A DNA stretch of 64,000 nucleotides from Orobanche coerulescens (taxonomy: Eukaryota; Streptophyta; Magnoliopsida; Lamiales; Orobanchaceae): NCBI GenBank assembly GCA_033398695.1, contig CM065801.1, positions 105,145,170 through 105,209,169 of the forward strand, read 5' to 3'. The stretch's first letter is position 1. Each line of letters opens with the position of its first letter. Position numbers and translations under genes: made by a program. This document shows positions 1 through 11,347 of the stretch, piece by piece. A model generated the notes under the pieces. That model was not told the DNA's origin and made no database searches. It worked only from the letters and a program-made list of their open reading frames with translations.

Positions 1-1246
1 CTATCCACCCGGCACCAAGAAATGTATAAGGACTTGAAGCACTTCGTGGGGCAACATGAAGAAAGACGTAGCGGACTATGTTTCAAATGCTTGACTTGTC
101 GCAGGTTAAGATCGAGCATCAACGGCCTGCTGGAATGTTGAAGCCGCTCCCGATCCCCGAATGGAAGTGGGAGGACATATCAATGGACTTTATCACTAAT
201 ATGCCGAAAACTGTGACAGGAATGAACATGATTTGGGTGATAGTTGATCGTTTAACCAAATCGGCTCATTTTCTAGGCATTAAGGATACGTGGGGACCAG
301 AGAGGTTGGCACGAGTCTTTATTTGAGAGATAGTTCGATTGCATGGTACGCCGAAGACCATTGTTTCGATCGAGATGGCCGTTTTGTGTCTCACTTTTGG
401 AAGGCAGTTCATAAGGCCTTGGGGACCGAATTGAACTTCAAGTGACTTATCACCCGCAATCGATGGACAACTGAGAGAACTATACAAACGGTGGAAGATA
501 TGCTAAGGGCACGTGCCTTAGATTGGTCAAACGATTGGGAAGTTCATCTACCATTGATTGAATTTACTTACAACAATAGTTGGCATGCTTCCATTAAGAT
601 GGCACCGCTTTGAGGCATTATACGAAAGGAGATGCAGATCGCCCTTATGTTGGGACGATTCATCGGACTTGATCGAATGTAACTGCAGAGTTGATCGAGC
701 GGACTCGAGAGAAGATAGCCTTGATTCGTGAAAGGCCGCTGACCGCCTGCAGTCGCGAGAATCCTATGCGACGCACGCCGCGCCCATTGGAGTTCAAGAC
801 GAGATCACGTACTTTTGAAGGTTTCTCCTACCCGGGAATCTTTCGTTTCGGTAGGAAAGGTAAGCCGAGTCCGAGATATATCGGACCATTTGAGATCCTC
901 GAGAGAGTTGGGAGTTAGCCTACGACATTAGCATTACCGCCGTCATTGTGCCATGTTCATAACGTGTTCCACGTATCCCGATGCGAGATATATACGAGAT
1001 CCCACCATATCATCGATTTCGGCGAGATCGAAGTCGAACAGATGGGACGTTTGAAGAAAGACTACCAAGATACTCGAGAGTCGAGTTAAGCAACCGAGGA
1101 ACAAGTCAATCGCTTTTGGTCAAAGTTCGGGTCATGTCATGGAACGGAAGAAGCCACTTGGGAAACGAAGGCGATATGAAGTCTAGATATCCCGAGTTAT
1201 TTTCGTCTTGAGTTTCGGGACGAAACTCCTTTTTAGTAGGAGAGTA
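1..1246 (+). pseudogene. Ty3/gypsy chromovirus pol remnant: integrase and chromodomain
   Basis: This is the 3' end of a gypsy pol region on the plus strand, starting mid-element at the window edge. Integrase core fragments are readable: MDFIT at about 184, [10 protein letters not shown] near 244, then a [10 protein letters not shown] segment near 880, which is the integrase C-terminal (GPF/Y) domain. A decayed chromodomain (TWE...RYPELF type) ends near 1208. Frame changes and stops occur every 100-250 bases, so no polyprotein can be made. The same domains in the same order are found at higher quality in the minus-strand chromovirus at 30797-33466. The pol is followed by a short purine-rich stretch (1238-1244) and then the 3' LTR. 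Chromodomain integrases are known to steer insertion to particular chromatin; here the gene is dead. Confidence 0.85.
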
Positions 1247-1401
1247 TGTAATATCCGGATTTATTACAGTGTATTTCATCTGTATTCAACCATGTATTAT
1301 TTCGGATTGATGATTTTGATTATTTGAGTGTGATATTTAGTGCATTAATGTCATTATGCATAAGTATAGAAACATGTATAATTGCTCAAACAACCTTGTG
1401 A

Positions 1402-1624
1402 TAGCGCACGCTAAGAATGTATCTTAACGCGCGCTATCGGGCCATTATTAGCGCACGCTATGCAGGTATGAGTAACGTGCGCTAAGGACTCAATTATTGA
1501 GCGGGGCAGCTGGCTCGTGCGCCAGCGGGACATGGGTCCGGATAAGATTCCCGCTGACGCACCCGGACAAAATCAAGTCAACAAATATTAGCGAACGCTA
1601 AGGGATGCTTAGTAGCGTGCGCTA
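1402..1624 (+). promoter_or_regulatory. Palindromic TARCGYRCGYTA motif array upstream of LTR-1 TATA box
   Basis: About six copies of TAGCGCACGCTA and close variants (TTAACGCGCGCTA, AACGTGCGCTAA, TAGCGAACGCTA) lie in 220 bases, the last ending about 20 bases before a TATA-like AATTATAAATG at 1643-1653. The placement suggests an upstream promoter array. Function is inferred from position and repetition only. Confidence 0.6.
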
Positions 1625-2467
1625 ACTTATCAATAATGCAGAAATTATAAATGGGACATCAACCGTGTTGGCTTGCATTTCTTTCGCACTTTCCTCAATC
1701 TTGAGAGTTCAGAGAGTTGTAGAAATACTCTTATACACTTAGAACACATATTGTTGATATTTATACATTGGTTACCACGTGGAATGTTCATGGAAGTGGA
1801 ATAGCACCTTGGAAGGGCATACAACCAACCGGAGTTGGATTCTACCTTACGGTTGATGATTTCGTCATTTTAAGGTATGTTCAATCTATCTCCAGGACTT
1901 AGAGTTGGATTCTAACGATTTGGATGATCATGTTAACAAGATATGGATTTTCATAGATGAATTATCCAAGTATATCATGTTTGGAATAGTGAGTTGTATA
2001 AGCCTGAATACCTTGATTATAATCATCATGATTCGAATCTTAGTACCTCGAATATGTGAAGAGAAGCTTCTATCAATGGTTAACCGAATCTAATAGATGA
2101 TTTCATAGTAATCTTGGACTAGACGTTAACATCCTTATTGTTAGATAAATCTAAAGGTTTGATCATGGAAGGATTTATCTAGTATATATGGACGTTTATC
2201 AACTTGATAGGATAATATGGACTGATATAGAGGTGTTGATATCAACCATTTAGTTTTTCGTATTATCGTATGAAGATTTGAAGTCGGAAAAGAATATGGT
2301 TTTATATTGGCATGCATATCCTTGAATCAAGTTGTCTTTATCCGTATAATTATTCATGAGGGTGTAGACATAGTATTCATGGTAGTAACATGAATTATCA
2401 CGCAAGATTTCGTTGTTTCAAACATGGCAAGAACAGCATCGCTCGCCAAAGAAATCGCCATGCGAGA

Positions 2468-2679
2468 TAGCGCACGCTATGATATGCGCGGTAACGGCGC
2501 TATCGAGCAGTTGTTAGCGTGCGCTACGCTTGGTACGTAACGACGCTAGACCATCGACGAAGTCAACCGGCCGGGTCGGTGAGGTATCGACCATGCATCG
2601 TTAGCGTGCGCTAGGCTCATTGTTTGCGCGGCGCTATCGATGCATTTAACGCACGCTACACAGTACTTAGCGTGCGCTA
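2468..2679 (+). repeat. Second, mixed-orientation motif cluster in LTR-1 leader
   Basis: Further copies of the 12-bp motif (TAGCGCACGCTA, TTAGCGTGCGCTA, TTTAACGCACGCTA and decayed forms) lie downstream of the TATA box, in the region expected to be transcribed. Unlike the upstream array, both orientations are present. Confidence 0.6.
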
Positions 2680-2864
2680 AGCTATTCGCGCATTGCGCTT
2701 ATGAACTTTTGACCGTTAATCGAATTGTTTAACATTCATACGACGTGAGATAAATCCTATATCATTTCTTTTGTTAAGGTTTGGTCTCGTTACGTGATTG
2801 ATTGAGGAGGACGACCTTCGAGTGTTCATTTTCGTGGAAGTATTGTTATTGTCTTCAAATCGAG

Positions 2865-3272
2865 GCAAGTACCTTAATTGTTTTATGTATTGTTGTTATA
2901 CATATTGTCGTGCATGTATGTCGTTATTGTGTGTCCACCTCGTGTTGGTCCGACGGGATCATCGGGCGATCTATGCTAGCGCATACTGGATCATCGGACG
3001 GGTTTTTCCACCACGGGTTGGTCTGACGGGATCATCGTGGGTTCTAGGCAGTGAACGCTGGATCGATGGAATTACCATGTGTATGTATTGATATCATGTT
3101 GTGATTATCAGTTGTATATGTTATGTTTGAGATTCTCGTAGGAGAAGACTCGTTGGTATTTTGTCGTTTACGTTATTATTATTCACCGTGAGATATGAAT
3201 AATATGCTGTGGTACTTGTACTAGCATCGTTGTGCTAACCCCTTCAGGGGTGAACATTTTGTTTGTGTTCAG
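2865..3272 (+). other. Predicted GC-AG leader intron in LTR-1
   Basis: The donor reads CGAG|GCAAGTAC and the acceptor TTTGTTTGTGTTCAG|G, giving a 408-base intron within the LTR. AG|GCAAGT is the consensus of the minor GC-AG donor class. Equivalent sites sit at the same relative place in four other gypsy LTRs here. It encloses the tandem GACGGGATCATCGG module. No transcript evidence is available. Confidence 0.4.
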
Positions 3273-3607
3273 GATCCAGGAGAGCTGGGAAACAACCACT
3301 GGAACAGTATGACGACGAGGGTGCAGAGTGATGTCCCGACCGGGTTTATTTATCTTTCGTTTATTCGTCATTTCAATAAGTACTTGAGTACGAAGTAGTT
3401 TGTGGTGATTTGAATTTGGTGATGTAATATTGAGTTCTGTTGGACAATTGTACTATTTCCGTATTTTGGTCAGAACTAATGTACTGTAATTCCGTTATTT
3501 CCATTCGTCAGTACCTTTTTATACTTGTTCAATTCTTCAGCCTTGTAAATCCTTACGTAAAGGATTTACGGCGCTGTAATATTCCCGAATATATCGGGGG
3601 TGTTACA

Positions 3608-3895
3608 AAGGTACCAACAGGATGCCCTAATTCCTCACAGGACTCAAATAATAACGAAATAAAATGAGCACAGTTCTGATGAAATACGGTTCACAAAGAG
3701 GACCTTCAATCTCAAAATGAAACCCCAAATAGGTTCAGAAAATGATGTAAGGATTAGGGAGACTTACAGCGCAGGTCGCACGAGACGATAACAGTCAGTG
3801 ATATTTCTCAACACAAACAACAACCGAAAACACGACACTACAAAACATAACCAATAATCGATGACCTAGGTATTCAGAAACCTAGGCTCCGATAT
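3608..3895 (-). other. Gypsy leader fragment
   Basis: No gene is seen. The stretch resembles the untranslated leader of a minus-strand gypsy element: it shares the pattern 'gagacttacag...' with the leader of the chromovirus at 38900-39050, and ends at 3885-3895 with GGCTCCGATAT, which on the minus strand resembles a degenerate initiator-Met tRNA primer-binding site (TATCGGAGC compared with TATCAGAGC). Its continuation to the left was removed by the LTR-1 element. Confidence 0.4.
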
Positions 3896-4170
3896 TGTGA
3901 TATCCCACATTGGCTAGCGGAAAAGGGGCGAAGTGCCTTATATGTGCATGTCCGCCTCCAAATAGCATGAGGCCTTTTGGGAGTCCACTGTCTTTGGGAA
4001 GATGGAAACTCCGAAGATAAGCATGCTCGGGCAAAAGTAGTCTCAGAATGGGTGACCTCCTGGGAAGCTGCTCGCGGGCTCCCAGAAACAAAATCATGAG
4101 GGCCAGCTCAGAGGAGAATGCCCAGAGCAGACAATATTATGCTACGGCGGAGCGGTCTTGGAACGTGACA
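3896..4170 (+). mobile_element. Cassandra-like TRIM LTR containing 5S rRNA-derived sequence
   Basis: The unit begins TGTGATATCCCACATTGG and ends AACGTGACA, 275 bases. Its middle (about 3990-4076) is clearly derived from plant 5S rRNA: ACTCCGAAGATAAGCATGC, then GGGC, then AATGGGTGACCTCCTGGGAA, matching the region that carries the internal RNA polymerase III promoter (box A and box C). LTRs with an embedded 5S sequence define the Cassandra group of TRIM retrotransposons. No second LTR and no standard primer-binding site are seen beside it, so this is probably a solo LTR or fragment. Several 5S positions are changed, so it is not a 5S gene. Confidence 0.7.
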
Positions 4171-4882
4171 ATTTCATCTTGTGACAGAATATCATCATCA
4201 CTGTCATCTGCCTTAGATGTGGCTTCATATGTGATGGCGGCAGAACTGTGTCTCATGTCGAATACAGCAGCGAGTGTTGTGGTCTTTGCCGGTAACTCTT
4301 TGGTTTTTTCTCTCCTATAAATAGCATACTCAAAAGATGGTTGTGACATAAAGACACATATTTTAATGTGGTTGGAGGTGAACTCCTATAAGTCCACAGG
4401 TCCTCCACACAGAAGTAATATGTTTATTAAAATCAAGGCGTACACAACTGTATGAAATTAATTAAACTCGTCATTGTATCGTTCACACAGATTGATACAG
4501 CCGACTATAGCTTTGGCCGTTCACACATATTGGCTTGGACTTCTTCGACTCGCTTCTTCTAACATATATTGAAGCTTCATCCTGAACTATATTCTTCCCA
4601 CACAGGTCGGAATAGCTTGGCTTAGTCCACACAGGGCTAAGGATCTCAACTGTTAGTTTATGAAGAATCACAAATCGAACAACAACTATAGGCTTGGTAA
4701 GCTTCACTGTAGATTTGCTGTTCTTCGTTGAGGACATATATATTTCTTCACTCAAGATATACGTGTATGCATGAAGAAATATATTGCTCTTTAAACTTGA
4801 TGTTCAATTTTCAGTTCCCAGTCGTTCAGTAGTGTGATCAATGTCCTCTTGCTTGGGCTATTTATAACCTTGGAAATAGATC
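4171..4882. other. Unassigned AT-rich stretch with TATA-like sites
   Basis: No coding region is recognisable. CTCCTATAAATAGC near 4314 and CTATTTATAACC near 4859 look like TATA boxes, and several CACACAG repeats occur between 4490 and 4640. It may be the remains of a further LTR between the 5S-like LTR and LTR X. Confidence 0.3.
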
Positions 4883-6707
4883 TGTAACACCCCCAAAACC
4901 ATCTGGGATATTACAGCACTGTGTGCCCCACGCCGGAACCCACAAGGCTAAAAATAATTTTCGTAGTCATTTCCAACACGCCAAAGGGCAAATGACGGTA
5001 ATATCTTTTTATGAATATTGAAAGACTTTATAAAATTCATTTATGAAATACCGTCGAAAAATCTATTTTGAAAGTACAAGGCCAAAATTGCCACAACTCA
5101 ACAGATACAAAAGTATACATTAAACCATTGCTTATATGTACTGACAAAAATCTAGAAAACGGTTTTCCAAAATAACCTGAGTTGCAAATTACCAAAGAGT
5201 CCATTTAGAAATACTCAAGCAGCAGATATAATTAACAGTTAAAAATAGATTTACAGCGGAAAATAATCAACCAGCAAAAATACTCGATTCCCAATTACAC
5301 ATCGCCACCAGTATCACCCGGGAAGCTCATCTCTTCACGACCGCTACAAGCTTGTTCTCCGAGTACCTAAAAATAGAGCTAACGACGGGGTCAGCCACAA
5401 TACTCAACAATGATAACGATCACATCATCATAAACAGTTAAATATCAATGAAATTACAGAATAAGAATACTACCAATGTAATATTACCGTATTAACCTCA
5501 ACAATTCATGGTAATTCATATCAAATCATCCTTTACCTCAATCCACACCCTGCATCCTCAAGTGACGAATGAATTCAAATACAACCATCTGTGATGTATT
5601 CAAATAATGCCAAGATTCTCAAAACATCATTATATCTCCAATGTGGAATAATCTATCTGTGTCAAATTCTTCCCGCCGGATCGCACAAGCAAATCCCAGT
5701 TCTGATAAGACCGATAATACACAACACATCTTTAGATCAACTACTATGGAACAATGAGATGTCCCGAATATCGATACAAAGTATGAACGCTCATGCAATC
5801 AATAATAATAAACAATCACTTCATCAACCGAGAATATCATCGACATGATAAACTACAATACTACCAAAGATATATCAACAGTAACCGAGAATACCATTAC
5901 ATGATAAACTCCACACAAGATCATAAAGGTCCAACAACGATCGAGAATACTATTACATGATAAACTCCACACAAGATCAATAAAGGACCACAAGGACCAA
6001 CAACGACCGGGAATACCATCGATATGGTAAACTCCAACAAAATCAACAAAGGACCAGCAATGATCGAGAATACCATCGATATGGTAAACCCCAACAAAAT
6101 CAACAAATGATCAACAATGACCGTGAATACCATCGATATGGTAAACTCCAATAAAATCAACAACGGACCAACAACGACCGAGAATACCATCGATCTGGTA
6201 AACTCCAACAAAATCAACAAATGAACAACGACCGACAATACCATCGATATGGTAAACTCCAACAAAATCAACAAAGGACCAACAACGACCGAGAATACCA
6301 TCGATATGGCAAACTCCAACAAAATCAACAAAGGACCAACAACGACCGGGAATACCATCGATATAGTAAACTCCAACAAAATCAACAAAGGACCAACAAT
6401 GACCGAGATTACCATCGATATGGTAAACTTCAAACAAGATCAATAAAGGACCACAGGGACAGATATACGAGAGAATAAAATCGTTAACATTATACAATTC
6501 ACATATAGTGGATCTCAAAGATAAACCTGACTGTCGGACATACCCAATCGTACATGGACTATGAACGACCAATCATTATGGCTCAAGATGGACATCACGA
6601 TACGCGCGATCCGGAAATGTATCTGTGCACAAGCCACCAACATGTATTGATCGAATACACGTGTGGTCTTGTACCTAATCAGTCTTACGAAGTACGTCTC
6701 GTGCACA
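4883..6707 (-). mobile_element. LTR X, copy 1 left part (gypsy LTR, minus strand)
   Basis: Starts TGTAACACCCCC, the reverse complement of a gypsy LTR end (GGGGGTGTTACA). From 5308 to 6707 it aligns base for base, with scattered substitutions, to 14317-15713. It carries an acceptor-like site (minus strand CTATTTTTAG|GTAC, ending at 5367) and a 57-bp minisatellite. Just beyond the acceptor on the minus strand it shares the text CAAGCTTGTAGCGGTCGTG (with small changes) with the solo LTR ending at 36844, so these LTRs are related. It stops abruptly at 6707. Confidence 0.65.
5932..6447 (-). repeat. 57-bp minisatellite (about nine units), copy 1
   Basis: Tandem units of about 57 bases contain ACCAACAACGACCGAGAATA and TACCATCGATATGGTA, followed by AACTCCAACAAAATCAACAA. 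Each unit has a short inverted repeat (TACCAT/ATGGTA around CGAT). Since 57 is a multiple of three, long repetitive reading frames appear on both strands (for example a 19-residue hydrophobic repeat on the minus strand); these look accidental. The array lies between the predicted donor and acceptor of LTR X, in its leader intron. Confidence 0.85.
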
Positions 6708-6717
6708 GTCTTACAAA

Positions 6718-8411
6718 AAGTAGAAATTTCAAATTTCGGTTTAAATGATTCCCTTGTGTGTTTGCCTTTAATGCAAGATTCACATGTTTTCGATCAAATT
6801 TAAATTTAGGCAAACTGCGAACAAGATCATGTTTGGAAAGTTTTGAAATAATGGGTAAAGATGTATGACCTAATTTTTGATGCCATAAATATTAATTTTC
6901 ATCCAAGGTCATAAGACATTTTTCATTGAAAGAATTTTCATCATTGAGATCGACAATATAAATATTTCCGTTTTTTAAACTAATAAAAGCAACTTTATTA
7001 TTTTTGAAGGCGGTACAGTGAGTTTCTTCAAAAGGAATTTTAAAGCCTTCATCACACAGTTGAGATACACTTAACAAATTATGATGTAATCCTTCAACAA
7101 ATAAAACTTTATTAATAGAGGGAGAAGGTTCCGTATCAACCTTACCGGTGCCTGTAATCTTCCTCTTTTTATTGTTACCAAAGGTCACGACTCCTTGTTC
7201 TTGATATTCAAATTCTTAAAACAACTCTTTAGTGCTACACATGTGTCCTGAGCAGCCACTGTCAACGTACCATTTATTTTTCTTTGAACAGGGTACCTCA
7301 TTGAAGGATTTTCTAGATTCAAGAGCCATAAGAGCGAGATTGGATTCCTCGATTCCTTCAATTTTGTCCTCGTCATCGCTCCAAGATGCAATTAAGACTT
7401 CCTTATTTTTGAATCGATCATTTTGGACTTTGAGATTCACCCGACAGTCTTTGGCATAGTGCCCAGATTGACCACACCTACGACAATTATTATCGAATTT
7501 TTTCGTAGGCACATAATGATTTTTTCTTTGGTCGGTTCTTGAATCTTGACCAAGAGCACTTCGCCTTTTCTGAATTAAATTTTTATATCTTCTCCTATTT
7601 TTGATGTAGAGAGCAATTTCTTCGTCATCCTCATTTTCTGGAATATCATCATCTCCGTCGCCATCGGCTTTGAATGAGACAACTTTCTCGTGAGACTTAG
7701 ATTTGGTGCCTCTATATTTTAGCACAATCTTATAGTTTGTAAGAGATCCTATGAGGGCGCTGAATTCAACTTTGTTGAGATCCTTCGATTCCATGATTGC
7801 CGTCACCGTGGTATCCCATTCACGTGGAAGAGATCGGAGGATCTTCTTAGCCTTGTCACGGCTAGATATAGGCTTCCCGAATGACGCAAGACCATTTGTT
7901 ATTGCTGAGAAGCGATCCAACATGTTGGTGATGGTTTCGTCATCCTTCATGGAGAAGAATTTGTAGTCATAGAGCAGCATGTTAATTTTGGATTCTTTGA
8001 CTTGGTTTGTTCCCTCATGAGTGACTTCGAGAATCTCCCATATCTCTTTCACACTTTGATATGCAGAAATTCGATTGAGTTCTTACGGACTAAGTGCACA
8101 ATATAGGAGTTGAGTAGCACGCGAATTTATATGCGTGTTTTTCCAATATTCATCATTGTATTCATCGAATTTCTTCAACGATCCATCTTCTCTTTTGGAA
8201 ATCTTGGGACCAAGTGCGATTACTTTCCAAATCTCAATATCATAGGCTTGGACGAATATAGCCATCTTTTTTCTTCCAGGTCATAAAATTAGAGTCGTCG
8301 AAGAAAGGTGGATGGTTGAGTGCGTTACCTTCGGTCTGAGCCATAAGTGCCATTGTGGATCTTCCTGTGGTGGTTAAACCGATATATGAGGTGACTCGCT
8401 CCGATATCAAT
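6718..8411 (-). pseudogene. Truncated SIRE/Maximus-type copia gag, protease and integrase start
   Basis: Read on the minus strand from about 8353, a gag protein (MALMAQTEGNALN..., then a UBN2-type capsid region) runs to a CX2CX4HX4C zinc knuckle (CRRCGQSGHYAKDC, about 7455-7500) and a protease start (WYVDSGCSGHMC). The sequence ends within the protease/integrase linker at 6718. Stops and frame changes occur near 8090, 8260 and 7200. It matches 23418-25093 of the SIRE element in copy 2 nearly throughout. A degenerate primer-binding site (minus strand ATATCGGAGCG) separates it from the LTR at 8412. Confidence 0.85.
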
Positions 8412-9838
8412 TGATAGAGCAAAATCTCCACTAGAAGGGGGGTAGAATAGTGGGTAGGACTTTGTCTGTAAATTAAAAATATGCGAAAAAATAAACGACA
8501 CTAGATTTATAGAGGCTCGGTCCAAAATGTGACCTACGTCCTATCTCCGTTATTTTTCTATTGGCTTAAGAAAAACCACACACAACTTTGCCTCGTCTTC
8601 TATCGGTCTAAGCACCTTTACACAGTTTGTCTTCTATTGGTCCAGGCACAACCAATCACTCAATAATAAATTTCACTTCTAGTGTTCTATCGGAACTAGA
8701 AAATCCTCACTTATGATTATTGAATTTTAATCCTAATAATGCCGGATCAATGATCCTAATAACACCGGACTAAGACTCTTAGAATCGTTTCTCTCAAGCT
8801 CGTTACGGAGTGATGCAACACTCGCAACAAATGAAGAAAATACGAAGTATATGAAATTTTACAAAATAAGACCAACACTCGTATTTCTCTTTCTCACAAC
8901 TTAAATGATGGATATATAGCAATTAAAATAGAGCTCAGTGTATTGCAATTTTGCTTGATGTTGTGTGTTTGATCCATTCTAAATGTAACGGTATTTACAG
9001 GTATTTCAAGTCATATAGCCGTTACTGCATTGAGGTATTCGAGTGCGCTAATTCTTCTACGTAGCGTGTGCTAACGGCTTAGTCAATCAACTTTTCTTTT
9101 GATGTTGACAGAAAATGGGCTTGTCTCTTAACGTCTCTTTTCGACAGATAAATTTTTAACTTAGCATGCGCTAATGTTCATCTTTAGCATGCACTATATG
9201 GTCAAGATTTGCTTTCCAAATTGAGCGTGATTTCTTTGTTGACTTTGTTGTTCCAACAGCTGAATTACTAATGGTAGTATTTTGAACATTTAGCATGCGC
9301 TAACATGTAATAGATAGCGTGCGCTAATGTTTATAGGTAGCATGCGTTAGTCTTTATTTTAGCGTGCGTTGACTGGTGCTTTATTAAACTTCAGAGTTTT
9401 CTGTCTTCGAACACACTAACAGGTAGCGTGCGTAATTATATACCGTAGCGTGCGTTACTCCTTTTTATAGCGTGCGCAAATTTCTTCTTAGCATGCGATA
9501 AATGAGGTAGCCAGACTCCACTGTCCTTTTTGTCTTGTTTTCAATCAGAACAGGTAGCATGTGCTAATATTTGTAGGTAGCGTGCGCTAAGCATCAGGTG
9601 AGACTTCAGGTGACTTTCAAGTAGCGTGCGCTAATATTTGTAGGTAGCATGCTCTAAGAATCAGGTGACTTTCTGAGACTTCAGGCGACTTTCTGTTAGC
9701 ATGGGCTAACACATATGTGTAGCGTGTGCTATATGTTGATTTCTGTGTATTTTGTCTTCGATGTGATTCACGCTGTTTTTGTTGACTTTCGTTTAAATGT
9801 TTTGAAAAATATTCATCATCAAAATAATTTGTTCAACA
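8412..9838 (-). mobile_element. SIRE-type copia 5' LTR (copy A)
   Basis: Runs from TGATAGAGCAAAATCTCC to AATTTGTTCAACA (1427 bases) and aligns along its full length with the LTRs at 17513-18937 and 25094-26464 plus 42329-42386. The element reads on the minus strand, where the LTR starts TGTTGAACAAATT. The TATA box is decayed here (minus strand CTGTAAATACC near 8992-9000; CTATAAATACC in the 17513 copy). It is followed by CAACA, which equals the five bases left of the SIRE element at 17508-17512, consistent with a duplicated copy of the same insertion. Confidence 0.85.
9040..9732 (-). promoter_or_regulatory. Motif array upstream of copia LTR promoter (copy A)
   Basis: Roughly 17-20 copies of TAGCGTGCGCTA (plus-strand reading; TAGCGCACGCTA in element sense) and one- or two-base variants lie in 690 bases, about 40 bases apart, on the upstream side of the minus-strand TATA position. 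Many variants are CG to CA or TG changes (TAGCATGCGCTA, TAGCGTGTGCTA), as expected from decay of methylated CpG. Confidence 0.65.
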
Positions 9839-10512
9839 CAACATACCTCTTGAAGATGGACAACACAATCGAACACCATAAGAATCAACAATAACTTCAT
9901 ATCTCAAGCTCCAGATCCATGTCATCAAGCTCATAATCAAGTTAGAAGAGCCAAAAATCGGCCTCGGAGGGTTGAAGGATGAAAAAACAACGTGAAACTC
10001 TCAAAATGACGAAATGACGGAGTCTCTCACATTTATAAAAGTTCATACCTTACGTGCGCTACATGAACTCCCTAGCATACGAAACAACCATTACGTAGGT
10101 TATCCGACCTTGATAGCGTATGTAACGACAATCTAGAAGCTACTTCCCAAATTCGTTCGATGGCTTACGTACGTAAGGCCCATGCCATAGAGCACATAAC
10201 TCTGAGTTGACTTGCTACAATATGATACTCATTTAATGTACGTAATGGGCTATCCATAACGTATGTAAGTCTCAACGTTGACTCGACTGTCCATATCTAC
10301 GCGGAAAGTTGCTGACCACGGGACCCACCCATTGATCACTGCCTGATCCTGCCTGATATGACCTTACGTACGTTAACTATCCTTCTTAACGTACGTGAGC
10401 CTTTCGCATTAGCGTACGCTAAGTCCTTACTTCAGCGTACGTTAATCAGGCTTTACTCAGCCAATTCCAAATGTTCTTGTCTGTCGTCTCAATATACCGG
10501 ATACGTATACAC
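9839..10512 (-). mobile_element. LTR X, copy 1 right part with TTACGTACGTAA-type array
   Basis: Aligns with 42387-43070. The minus-strand TATA box (TTTTATAAATGTG) is at 10030-10040, and the motif array at 10050-10445 lies on its upstream side. The motifs are hybrids of TTACGTACGTAA and TAGCGTACGCTA. Many that are perfect in copy 2 are decayed here (AGCATACGAAA against AGCGTACGTAA). Homology stops at GTATACAC near 10512. Confidence 0.65.
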
Positions 10513-10607
10513 TGTTAGGAATATGCCCTCGAATGCCACTCAGAGGATGTTTGAAAGAGGGCATTGTACTTGTTATTATGTAAACTATTATCAGAAGGCA
10601 ATTATTT
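10513..10607. mobile_element. Short fragment resembling a copia LTR start
   Basis: Begins TGTTAGGAATATGCCCTCG, a pattern common at the start of plant copia LTRs of the Angela/Tork type, and runs only about 95 bases before the gypsy LTR at 10608. It is too short for firm assignment. Confidence 0.3.
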
Positions 10608-11313
10608 TGTAATACCCGCCATTTTTATAACGCAATATTACTAACTATAATAATATTATAATGCATTTCATTTTATTTAATTTCATTTAGAGAATCACGA
10701 ACATTTATTTCGACGTATCACAAGTCGTAGCCCGAATAATTTTGTCAGATATATACTTAAGTGATCATTATTTATTTTATAATAGTGTTATTAATTATTC
10801 GAGTATAATACTAACACTATTATTATTAATATTATTAATGCCGTTTTTATTAAGTATAAATATTATTATCATTATCTTTATTATTTTCAAATTTTTATTA
10901 TCAACATTACCAATTAATTATTATTCTACATTTACTATTATTAGTATTATTATTATACGATTTATACTTTAACCATGAGTTATAATTTAACCAAACTATA
11001 ATTAAATTTAATTAACCACACTAATCATAGTTAAGAATCCTCCTTTTCCCATCGATCGATCCCTCTCATCAGAGTTTCCCACTTTGTCAAAACTCCTCAA
11101 TACTTATCCAACACAATCCTAATTCAACTAAAACACCCAAAAATTTCAACTATAAATACACTAATATTCCTACTGCATAAATCTTTTACAATCCATCGTT
11201 CAGCATCCAACCAAAAAAAAGGGGGGGGGGGGGGAAAGAAAATACAAGGAGGAGAACTCTTTACTTTACGATTCACACCAAACTATACAAATTGAGCAAT
11301 CAATAACCGTATA

Positions 11314-11347
11314 CAAGAAGAAGAAGAAGAAGAAGAAGAAGAAGAAG
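11314..11347 (+). repeat. GAA/AAG microsatellite
   Basis: About eleven AAG units in the leader of the LTR that begins at 10608. Confidence 0.9.

Larger units (their letters stand above)
1247..3607 (+). mobile_element. Gypsy chromovirus 3' LTR (LTR-1)
   Basis: The LTR starts TGTAATATCCGG, just after the purine tract, and ends GGGGGTGTTACA at 3607, so it has the TG...CA ends of this group. The last 40 bases (GGCGCTGTAATATTCCCG, then GGGGGTGTTACA) match the ends of the LTRs ending at 36844 and 42323. Internal order: motif array (1402-1624), TATA-like box near 1645, a second motif cluster (2468-2679), a GC-type donor site at 2865, a tandem GACGGGATCATCGG module (about 2936-3063), an acceptor-like site at 3272, and the 3' end. 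The 5' LTR lies outside the window, so a target duplication cannot be tested. Confidence 0.85.

Noticed and set aside
3990..4076. A 5S rRNA gene
   Set aside because: Only the inner part matches and it is changed at several positions; it lies inside an LTR-like unit without 5S gene ends or terminator.
5921..6572. Long hydrophobic repetitive reading frames (about 150-170 residues) on the minus strand, repeated at 14930-15514
   Set aside because: They come from a 57-bp tandem repeat whose length is a multiple of three; similar repeats are open on the plus strand too, and there is no start context or conserved domain.
9040..9732. Motif arrays as a CRISPR array
   Set aside because: Plant DNA, repeats of 12 bases with variable decay, spacers that are themselves conserved between copies, and no cas genes.
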